NCBI RefSeq assembly: GCF_007993755.1
Contig: NZ_CP042467.1
Coordinates: forward strand, 1,340,001 to 1,404,000
DNA from: Microvenator marinus
GTDB taxonomy: Bacteria; Myxococcota_A; Bradymonadia; Bradymonadales; Bradymonadaceae
Length of the DNA stretch: 64,000 nucleotides
Direction of reading: 5' to 3'
The translations under genes were made by a program, and so were the position numbers. Below are positions 1 to 9,353 of the stretch, one piece after another. The notes beneath the pieces were generated by a model. The model saw nothing but the letters and a program-made list of their open reading frames with translations. It searched no databases and was not told where the DNA came from. Each line of letters begins with the position of its first letter. Position 1 is the first letter of the stretch.

Positions 1-701
1 CCGTCCCCCGCATTGCCTGCGGGCGAAGGCTCCGCCGACGCCGGTCCGGGTGACTCCTCTGAACCGGCGGACGACGCCTCGTCAGAATGTGGAGGCTCAC
101 CTGCGACTTCCTCTGAGCCCGGCTCGCTTCCTCGCTCGGGAGGATGTTCGTGCCCCGTGTGGCTAGGGGGCTGCGCGCCGTGGTCGTGGACCTCGGCCTC
201 GGCCTCCTGATCGACATGCGCGTGGTCATGACCATCGGAGTGGGGGGGCGTCTCTCCGGCCACTCCGATCCCGTAGCGGAAAACCAGCTCGGCCCCGCGA
301 TCGGCGCCGATCGTCATCACGCCAAGCAGGAGCAGCGATCCCACCATCAACCCAACTCGCCAACGCCGAGATGCGTCACCGCGCCACCAAGCCAGGGCCG
401 TGACCACCAATGCGATGCCCGTTGCAACGAGCATGAGGTCGCGGTGAACGTGGACGAGATCGTGCCCCGGGGTGTCGTGCCCCATCTCCTCGGTCGCCCA
501 GAATCCGAACCCGACGGCTACCGCCGCCCCGAGCAGCCCCAGCAGGTGAAGCCATCGGCCGAATCGCCAGGCGTCATCTCGCTTCCGGGCCAGAGCCAAC
601 GACCACGCACCCGTGGCAGCAATCCAGAAGGCGATGGGGAAATGCACCACCATGGGGTGCAGGTTGGGGGCCGATGTTAGGCCGGGAAGAAGTTGTTCCA
701 T
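1..701 (-). CDS. DUF2231 membrane protein with His-rich acidic tail (partial)
   Basis: Reading the minus strand from the ATG at 701 gives an open frame that runs off the left edge (233 codons visible). The N-terminus has the DUF2231 hallmark NLHPMVVHFPIAFW, followed by three or four hydrophobic segments separated by short charged loops. After about residue 150 the protein changes to a hydrophilic tail rich in His, Asp, Glu and Pro (for example HSDGHDHAHVDQ and HTGHEHPPE), which could bind metal. An AGAGGA ribosome site sits 6 nt before the ATG, and the gene starts 20 nt after the CopB stop, so it is the last visible member of the copper operon. DUF2231 proteins are poorly characterised inner-membrane proteins. 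A copper role is inferred from the operon and the His tail. The C-terminus is outside the window. Confidence 0.85.
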   Translation of the reverse strand, partial: MEQLLPGLTSAPNLHPMVVHFPIAFWIAATGAWSLALARKRDDAWRFGRWLHLLGLLGAAVAVGFGFWATEEMGHDTPGHDLVHVHRDLMLVATGIALVVTALAWWRGDASRRWRVGLMVGSLLLLGVMTIGADRGAELVFRYGIGVAGETPPHSDGHDHAHVDQEAEAEVHDHGAQPPSHTGHEHPPERGSEPGSEEVAGEPPHSDEASSAGSEESPGPASAEPSPAGNAGD

Positions 702-720
702 GATGTCCTCTGAATCCGGG

Positions 721-1473
721 TTAAAACCAAAATCTCAGGCCCGCCACGCCTTGAAGATCGCTCGCGGTGCGGCCTGCAGCTCGTCTGAGGTCGGCGGTCT
801 CCGCGAAGGCCTGATTCCACGAAACGCCGATATAGGGCGCGAACTCGCGGGCGATCTGGTAGCCGAGGCGAAGGCCGAGATCGATGTCGTTGAAGCCAGC
901 ACCCACACCGAACTCCGGCACCGTCTGAACAGCGATGTTCGTCTCGAAGCTCGGGTGCGCGATGAGGCGCTGAGTGATGTACAGGTCGTAGGTTGCGCGC
1001 AGCCGAAACGAGACGTCGCCGCGGTGACTGATGAACACTGCCGGCTCGACTTCGAACCAGTACGGCGCCAGACCTTCGACCCCAAAAACCAGGTGCCCCC
1101 GACCTTCGGTCGACTGGCCCTCCGCGGCGACCAGATCGCCTCGGACGCCAACCTGGAACTCCCAGAAGGGCGCGATCAGGCGGCTGTATAGCAGCTGCGC
1201 TTCGCCCTCGACCTCGGGGTCAACCGTCGCCGCTTCTCCCTCGACCTTCAACCAGACCCGGTTCCAATCCCCGCCGAACCAGGCGGTCGAATCCCAGCTC
1301 AGCGGATTGTCGCGGTCGTTGAACCCGTACTCCAGCTCCTCGAACTGCATGAAGTGGTTGAACGGCGGCTCGCCCATCTGTGCGAATGCGGGGGCGCTCC
1401 AGAAGGTGCACACCAACGCGAGGAGCCAAGCTCCTGCGGTGGATGCCAAGAATGCGTGTGGTGGAAGTCTCAT
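721..1473 (-). CDS. pcoB: Copper resistance protein B (outer membrane, CopB/PcoB family)
   Basis: The protein has a cleavable signal peptide ([11 protein letters not shown]... to SAPAFAQ) and then a beta-strand-rich body with alternating aromatic residues ending in RFWF, as expected for an outer-membrane barrel. The segments HFMQFEELEYGFND, NRVWLKVEGEA and GVRGDLVAAEG match the CopB/PcoB family. That family works with the periplasmic multicopper oxidase PcoA/CopA to sequester or export copper. The start was set at 1473 because this ATG overlaps the oxidase stop as ATGA and leads directly into the signal peptide; the open frame extends upstream to 1542 but adds no domain. It lacks the long Met/His-rich N-terminal region of some Pseudomonas CopB proteins, because the preceding oxidase carries the Met-rich insert. 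Confidence 0.92.
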   Translation of the reverse strand: MRLPPHAFLASTAGAWLLALVCTFWSAPAFAQMGEPPFNHFMQFEELEYGFNDRDNPLSWDSTAWFGGDWNRVWLKVEGEAATVDPEVEGEAQLLYSRLIAPFWEFQVGVRGDLVAAEGQSTEGRGHLVFGVEGLAPYWFEVEPAVFISHRGDVSFRLRATYDLYITQRLIAHPSFETNIAVQTVPEFGVGAGFNDIDLGLRLGYQIAREFAPYIGVSWNQAFAETADLRRAAGRTASDLQGVAGLRFWF

Positions 1474-3295
1474 ACCCGCACCTCCACGACACGGAACATG
1501 CCTGCCTCCATGTGATAGAGGATGTGACAGTGGAAGGCCCACCGGCCGACCTCCTGCGCGGTCACCACAAAGGAAGTGCGCTCAGCAGGCTGGACGTTGA
1601 CGGTGTGTTTGAGCGGGTTGCGCTCGCACGCGCCCACGTCGAGTTCGAAGAACATGCCGTGCAGGTGAATCGGGTGCGCCATCATGGTGTCATTGATGAG
1701 CACGAACCTCACGCGTTCCCCATAGTGAAGGACGATGTCGGGCATGTCGCGGTGATACTGCTCCCCGTCAAACGACCACATGTAGCGCTCCATGTTACCG
1801 GTCAGGTGGAGCTCGATCGTCCTGGTCACCGGCTGGCTGTCTTCGCCAGGCGTGGCACGTCGCAGCTGCGAATAGGTGAGAACACGCCACCCGTCCTGGC
1901 CGAGTCCAACCCCGGGTTCGCTGATGCGCGAGCGTGCGGTCTCGGCGACCATCGCGTTGCCGGCGCCGTGACCGTCGCCGTCATGGCGCGCGACGACGTC
2001 GAGATTCTCGCTGCATGCTGCAGCCATCTCGTCCATTCCCGACGCGTGGCTGTGGTCCATGCCGGACATGCCCGAATGTTCCTCGCTTGGCGTGTTTTGG
2101 TGCGCCGGGCCATGGTCCCCACCGGCAGCGCCGCCGTTATCCATGCCCTGCATGTTGCTGTGGTCCATGCCCATGTCCGCCATCGTGAGCAGCGGCCGAG
2201 GCCGCCTTCCGGGCACTGGTGCTGTGGCGTGTGGATCGGTGGCCAGCGTCCCTCGGGCGTGCCCGCTGCGGTCCATGGCCTCGGCGAAGATGGTGTGCGC
2301 AGCACCGGTGGGTTCAACGAGGACGTCCAGCGTCTCTGCGATAGCCAATCGAAACTCATCCGTCTCGACCGGCACGACAGGCATGCCGTCGGCCTGGATG
2401 ACTTGCATCGGTAGTCCCGGGATTCTGACGTCGAAGTAGGTCGCCGCCGACGCATTGATGAAGCGCAGCCTGAGGCGCTCACCGGGCTCGAACACGCCGC
2501 GCCAATTTTCGTCAGGCGACAGACCGTTCATCAGGAAGGTGTAGGTGGCACCGGTGACGTCCGCGATGTCGGTGGCGTCCATGCGCATTCGCGCCCAGCT
2601 GAACCGATTGGCGAGCGCGCCAGGCGGCTCGTCCGCAAGATTTGCCAGGGTCCTGCGCTGGAAATTGTAGTACCCGCCGTACCGCTTCAGGTTTGCCAGC
2701 ACGCGATGCGGGTTCTCGAAAGTCCAGTCCGACAGCACGATCGTGAACTCTCGCTGGTAATTGTACGGCTCCGGCTCTCGAGGCTCGATGACAATGGGCC
2801 CGTAGATCCCGGTCTGCTCCTGAAACCCGCTGTGGCTGTGGTACCAGTAGGTCCCGCTCTGGCGGACTGGGAAGCGATACTCGAAGGTCGTGGCCGGAGG
2901 GATCCCTGGAAAGCTCACTCCTGGCACTCCGTCCATCCCCGGCGGGACGAGGAGACCATGCCAGTGGATGGAGGTGTCCTCGTCCAGCGCGTTCGAGACT
3001 CTGAGTGTGACGTCCTGTCCTTCGCGGAGGCGGATCTCAGGGCCTGGAATGCCGCCGTTGATCGTCGTGGCGACCGCAGACTGACCGGCGACAGCGAGCC
3101 GTGTCTCGGCGATGTGCAGATCGATGGTTCGGCCATCGACGACGCTGAGCCTCCGACGCGGGGCTGCCAGCACACCCGTTGTCGCGCAACCCGTTACGAA
3201 ACGCCCCAGAAGGACGGCAGCTGTGGCCCTGCCCGTGTTGGCCAGGAATCCCCTGCGGGTGAGGCCTCGTCGGTCGTGATTGTCGTGACTTCGGC

Positions 3296-3299
<4 letters not shown>
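1470..3299 (-). CDS. pcoA: Copper-resistance multicopper oxidase (PcoA/CopA family)
   Basis: This 609-residue periplasmic oxidase starts with a Tat signal ([12 protein letters not shown]) ending near a Cys (VTGCATTG). All copper ligand motifs are visible: HWHG and YWYHSHSG in the first cupredoxin domain, and HPIHLHG plus [13 protein letters not shown] in the last one, giving the T1 and T2/T3 centres. Between them is a Met/His-rich insert ([36 protein letters not shown]) typical of copper-resistance oxidases that bind and oxidise Cu(I) in the periplasm. The start overlaps the stop of the upstream ATPase (ATGA at 3296-3299), and the stop overlaps the pcoB start in the same way, so the three genes are translationally coupled. 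Confidence 0.96.
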
Positions 3300-5749
<2,450 letters not shown>

Positions 5750-5759
5750 GAGGTCCTCG

Positions 5760-6041
5760 TCAGCAGTTGCAGTTCTTTTCGAAGACCCGAACGAGCTCCG
5801 CGATCTTCGCTGTCCGGTCGTCCTCGTCGTCGCTCTCGAACGCGCCGGTGACGCAGGTCTGGATGTGGGACTCGAGCAGCATCTTGCTGACCTTCGCCAG
5901 GGCGGCGCGGGCCGCAGAGATCTGCATCAGCACGTCGATGCAGTAGCGGTCGTCCTCGACCATCTTCTGGATGCCGGACACCTGCCCGGCGACCCGCTTG
6001 AGGCGGGCTTCGATCTTCTCTTTCGTGTCAGGGCTCATCAT
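5760..6041 (-). CDS. csoR: CsoR-family copper-sensing repressor
   Basis: This 93-residue all-helical regulator shows the Cu(I)-binding Cys-His-Cys triad of the family: Cys in [13 protein letters not shown], and His and Cys in [10 protein letters not shown]. The N-terminus ([21 protein letters not shown]) is the conserved DNA-contact helix region. The tail ends CNC, two further Cys residues that may tune metal binding. CsoR represses without copper bound and releases on Cu(I) binding. It is the first gene of the copper operon, and a perfect inverted repeat lies 31 nt upstream. Start chosen at the first of two adjacent ATG codons (6041, 6038). The open frame continues upstream into non-coding sequence and was not used. 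Confidence 0.95.
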   Translation of the reverse strand: MMSPDTKEKIEARLKRVAGQVSGIQKMVEDDRYCIDVLMQISAARAALAKVSKMLLESHIQTCVTGAFESDDEDDRTAKIAELVRVFEKNCNC

Positions 6042-6071
6042 GGGGCGTTTCCTCGGCAGCGCATAGTACTC

Positions 6072-6089
6072 ATACCCGGGCATGGGTAT
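6072..6089 (-). promoter_or_regulatory. CsoR-type operator
   Basis: Perfect 6-nt inverted repeat ATACCC / GGGTAT with a 6-nt centre (GGGCAT). G/C tracts flanked by A/T in such a palindrome are the known shape of CsoR sites. It lies 31-48 nt upstream of the csoR start and overlaps the proposed -10 element, so the operon would be autoregulated by copper. Confidence 0.85.
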
Positions 6090-6116
6090 ATTGGACGCAA
6101 AGGATGTCCGCGTCAA
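6087..6116 (-). promoter_or_regulatory. Candidate sigma-70 promoter of the copper operon
   Basis: On the minus strand TTGACG (6116-6111) is followed after 18 nt by AATATA (6092-6087). This is a plausible -35/-10 pair whose -10 runs into the CsoR palindrome, which fits repression by occlusion. It was assigned by eye; the true start point is not visible. Confidence 0.5.
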
Positions 6117-6390
<274 letters not shown>

Positions 6391-6412
6391 GCCCAAGCAT
6401 TTCTGCTTGGGC
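6391..6412 (-). terminator. Bidirectional hairpin terminator after tRNA-Asn
   Basis: Perfect 9-bp stem GCCCAAGCA / TGCTTGGGC with a TTTC loop. It is followed by TTTTT on the plus strand and by CTTTCTC on the minus strand. It sits 10 nt beyond the 3' end of the tRNA, so its main use is probably ending the tRNA transcript. Confidence 0.8.
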
Positions 6413-6421
6413 TTTTTGAAG

Positions 6422-6493
6422 CTCCGGCTGCTAGATTCGAACTAGCGACCAATCGGTTAACAGCCGATTGCTCTACCACTGAGCTAAGCCGGA
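6422..6493 (-). tRNA. tRNA-Asn (GTT)
   Basis: The minus strand folds as a full 72-nt tRNA without encoded CCA. The acceptor stem is TCCGGCT / AGCCGGA, the D-arm region TTAGCTCAGTGGTAGAGC, the anticodon loop CTGTTAACC with anticodon GTT, and the T-arm GTTCGAATC. The 3' end faces the GC-rich copper block. tRNA 3' ends are frequent integration sites for tyrosine-recombinase islands, and this one lies right at the composition boundary. Confidence 0.97.
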
Positions 6494-6590
6494 AGACCGT
6501 CAAGTGACGGGGTAGGAATGCTAGTGTTTTCGCGCAGCCTGTCAACCTCTTTTTTGCACTTTTGACCAAATTTTCTTTGAGGAGTGTCGC

Positions 6591-7565
6591 ATGTTGAACT
6601 GGCCCGAGGAAGAATGGGAGCGCCAAGCGCCACTCATCGAACTCACGCCCCTAGAAGTTCAGAATCTAATGACCGAAGCTGGACTTGGTGAAGTGCGCCA
6701 CTATCGAGGCATGGATGGTGGAAAGTTCAACACGAATTTCGAGGTCTTAGGGTATGATTATCATGTGGTGATTCGCATCTACGAACGCGATCCGTTGGGA
6801 CTCGCTCGGGACGAGGCACTAGAAAAAATACTCCCCTCCGAGCTTCCCCGTCCAAAGCTGATACACGCCGTTCATGGCGAAAGGCCCATCGGCGTGTTTG
6901 AGTTCAAACACGGCGTCAAACCTCATGAGCTTGAGTGCCCCACGCCTCAAGACATAGAAACTGTGGCGTTTTACATCGGCGAGTTGATAAGTGGTTACGC
7001 GGGAGCCAAGAGCTTTGAAGAGCACGGATTGCTCGATGGCAATCTGGAGCTCAGCAAACGATTTGGAACGCTCGAATCCTCCTTTGAAGACTTCATCGAA
7101 TGGTCCCTTTCCAAAGGTCGTGCAGGCGGCCGTATGGGGCCTGCAAGAGCTGCGAAGCTTGAATCCCTAGCCCAACGCCACGCACAACTCCTAAGGGCCC
7201 TAGACGGCCAATACGGACTTCTTCATGGCGATCTGAAATTCTCGAACATCTTGGTGGACGCCGAGACGCTCAAAGTCAGTGCTCTACTCGATTGGGAGTT
7301 CGTCTATTCTGGGGCTCCGTTGCTCGATCTGGCGATCTTCCTGCGGCACAGCTCGAAGCTATCGCCTCTAAGCAAAGGCGCCATCGCCGGCTTTGAGTCT
7401 TCTGGAGCGACTGTCACGAATGAGTGGTGGGAGACGCTTCGACTCTGGGATCTGATGAACCTCTGTGGGTTCTTGAACGGCTCACAGCATCGCCAAAAGA
7501 CCTTTGACCATGTGCTCCAACTCCTCGATCGAAATCTCGCGGAAATCGAGGAGCTATCGGGTTAG
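6591..7565 (+). CDS. Aminoglycoside-phosphotransferase-fold kinase family protein
   Basis: 324 residues with the APH/choline-kinase signature: catalytic loop LLHGDLKFSNIL (His-Gly-Asp...Asn) and the metal-binding Asp in SALLDWEFVYSGAP about 20 residues later. The N-terminal lobe has YRGMDGGKFNTNFEV, likely the glycine-rich ATP loop. Members phosphorylate small molecules such as homoserine, choline, aminoglycosides or sugars; the substrate here cannot be told from sequence, and drug resistance should not be assumed. A GAGGAG ribosome site precedes the ATG. The 3' end overlaps the convergent membrane protein gene by 12 nt. Confidence 0.85.
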   Translation: MLNWPEEEWERQAPLIELTPLEVQNLMTEAGLGEVRHYRGMDGGKFNTNFEVLGYDYHVVIRIYERDPLGLARDEALEKILPSELPRPKLIHAVHGERPIGVFEFKHGVKPHELECPTPQDIETVAFYIGELISGYAGAKSFEEHGLLDGNLELSKRFGTLESSFEDFIEWSLSKGRAGGRMGPARAAKLESLAQRHAQLLRALDGQYGLLHGDLKFSNILVDAETLKVSALLDWEFVYSGAPLLDLAIFLRHSSKLSPLSKGAIAGFESSGATVTNEWWETLRLWDLMNLCGFLNGSQHRQKTFDHVLQLLDRNLAEIEELSG

Positions 7566-7883
7566 AATCATCACGCCCATCATGGTCCAGAGCAGCGCGA
7601 AGAAAATGATCAGAATGACAGTGATACTGGTGAAAATGGACCTGGGTGTCCCCGTAATATTCGCCTTATCCGCCGCTCGACCGACGATATTGAACGCCAC
7701 AAAAGCCATGAAGATGTTGATGGCAAGCGTGGCCACTGGAGTGGCTTCCCAGGCATAGCGAGGCCAATCCAAGGCGATGGCGCGGATGGCGTAGGTCAGG
7801 CCTACGCACACCGAGGTCTGGATGAGCAGTGCCAATCCTCCGCCAAGCCAGGCTACCAGCGGCTTCGGTCTTTTTTCACTCAT
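7554..7883 (-). CDS. Small membrane protein of unknown function
   Basis: 109 residues with about three hydrophobic segments (LVAWLGGGLALLIQTSVCVGL, ATLAINIFMAFVAFNIVG, ITVILIIFFALLWTMMGVMIL). No family was recognised. Its start overlaps the end of the DUF2288 gene by 8 nt (ATGAGTGA), so the two are likely co-transcribed and translationally coupled. Its 3' end overlaps the convergent kinase gene. Confidence 0.75.
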   Translation of the reverse strand: MSEKRPKPLVAWLGGGLALLIQTSVCVGLTYAIRAIALDWPRYAWEATPVATLAINIFMAFVAFNIVGRAADKANITGTPRSIFTSITVILIIFFALLWTMMGVMILTR

Positions 7884-8637
7884 TCGAGTACCCCAATGCT
7901 TTCCAATCGAGCTGGACCTGGTCTACCCGGCGTCCACCGGCGAGTTTCCTGAGTAACAAGTCGTGGTTGAAGTCCTCGGAGTTTGGCGCCTTGACCCAGA
8001 AGATTGGGTGACCTTCACCACTTCGGACTTCAATAGGCCCGAACTCAATGAGCAACTCTGGGATCCCGTCTGATTCAACACTTCTTTCGAGCGCCAAACA
8101 CACCTCAGCTACACTCACCTCCCCTCCCTTCACCTTTGGACTTCCCCAAGTAGAAAACTCCAATACCAGCGCCTCGATCATGGTGTGCAGCTCGCCCTCC
8201 CACTTTGCGTCCGAGTCCGAAAAATCCTTAAAGCCCGCGGCTTCGAAACACTGATCGTGGTCGACTGGTGCGGGCCAAATCGCTGTGGTGACAAAATCCA
8301 AGTCCCCCTCGACCATTCCCCAACAAAGTCGCTCAACTCCGCCTTTCTTCACTGCCTCCTCTTGAACCAAGACGAACGGGCTTACGATCAAGGTCGCAAA
8401 CCGAGTGTCTTCGTCTCTCCACCTCTCAAGTGTCGCGCGGTCGGGACGAGTCAAGGCACCAGACTGCACCCAATTCCCCACGCGCGCACCGTCATCGGAT
8501 GCGATCGCCTCCGCCACATCCAAGAGAGGTAAGCCTACAACCAGGAAAACAGCCTCACGCACCACATGCGGTTTAACGGCCTCCCATGCTACGTCTCGAA
8601 GGAGTTCACCTGCTAGTTTTTGTCTCAATTCACTCAT
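7876..8637 (-). CDS. DUF2288-containing protein with an unknown C-terminal half
   Basis: Residues 1-95 match the DUF2288 pattern as I know it: a helical start (LRQKLAGELLRDVAWEAVKPHV), then LLDVAEAIASDDGARVGNWVQSG, and the closing IVSPFVLVQEEAV. DUF2288 proteins are usually only about 100 residues. This one continues to 253 with a segment (FEAAGFKDFSDSDAKWEGEL ... IPELLIEFGPIEV) that I do not recognise. It looks like a soluble cytoplasmic protein. The function of DUF2288 is not established. It lies in a two-gene operon with the downstream membrane protein. Confidence 0.7.
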   Translation of the reverse strand: MSELRQKLAGELLRDVAWEAVKPHVVREAVFLVVGLPLLDVAEAIASDDGARVGNWVQSGALTRPDRATLERWRDEDTRFATLIVSPFVLVQEEAVKKGGVERLCWGMVEGDLDFVTTAIWPAPVDHDQCFEAAGFKDFSDSDAKWEGELHTMIEALVLEFSTWGSPKVKGGEVSVAEVCLALERSVESDGIPELLIEFGPIEVRSGEGHPIFWVKAPNSEDFNHDLLLRKLAGGRRVDQVQLDWKALGYSNE

Positions 8638-8729
8638 TCTAAGCTCTTCAAACCGTCTGAAACACTGGAATAAACGCGCCTTGCCCGCTATGGTGGCTCG
8701 CGTTTTAGAACCCCAAAGTCCAAAGCCTT

Positions 8730-9353
8730 ATGCCTCAGGAAGACCCGATTCTCTACTCTTTTCGACGCTGCCCTTACGCCATGCGCGCAAGACTCGCGCT
8801 GACCGCCTCCGAGCAAAAGGTGGAACATCGCGAAGTGGTCCTTCGAAACAAGCCTCAAGCCCTTCTCGATGCGTCTCCCAAAGGCACGGTTCCCGTGCTG
8901 GTTCTACCCGATGGGCCGGTGTTGGATGAAAGTCTCGACATTATGCTCTGGGCGCTCAATCAAAATGACCCGGAATCATGGCTGCCTGACGCTCAGAAAC
9001 ACGAGAGCGCAATGGCCTTGATTCGGCAGAATGATGGCCCGTTTAAAGCTGCACTCGACCGCTACAAATATCCAGACCGCTACGCAGCGGCATCAAGCGA
9101 GGAGGCCCGCGAACAAGCGTGCAGAATCATTGAAGGGCTGGACGAGAAACTCTCGCAGCACGCGTGGCTCTTGGGCGAAAGTGCGGGACTTGCAGATATG
9201 GCCATCCTACCGTTCGTCCGGCAATTTGCGCACGTGGATCGCGACTGGTTCTATGCACAACCCTGGCAGGCAACCATCAGTTGGCTGGACCGATTCAAGG
9301 CTTCTGAAATCTTCAAAACCATCATGAAAAAACACGAGGCGTGGACTCCATGA
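8730..9353 (+). CDS. Glutathione S-transferase family protein
   Basis: 207 residues. An N-terminal thioredoxin-like domain has the motif RRCPYAMRARLAL, with a Cys of the glutaredoxin/omega-like GST type, and the cis-Pro segment KGTVPVLVLPDGPVLDESLDIMLW. It is followed by an all-helical GST C-terminal domain (LLGESAGLADMAILPFVRQFAHVD). Such enzymes conjugate or reduce with glutathione in the cytoplasm. The substrate is unknown. The stop overlaps the ATG of the following lipoprotein gene (ATGA, 9350-9353). Confidence 0.9.
   Translation: MPQEDPILYSFRRCPYAMRARLALTASEQKVEHREVVLRNKPQALLDASPKGTVPVLVLPDGPVLDESLDIMLWALNQNDPESWLPDAQKHESAMALIRQNDGPFKAALDRYKYPDRYAAASSEEAREQACRIIEGLDEKLSQHAWLLGESAGLADMAILPFVRQFAHVDRDWFYAQPWQATISWLDRFKASEIFKTIMKKHEAWTP

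Noticed and set aside
144-1191. Plus-strand open frames across the DUF2231 and pcoB genes
   Set aside because: The minus strand gives recognisable proteins with ribosome sites; the plus frames give none.
6591-7565. Aminoglycoside resistance gene
   Set aside because: Only the general APH/choline-kinase fold motifs are present; no similarity to a known resistance subtype can be claimed.
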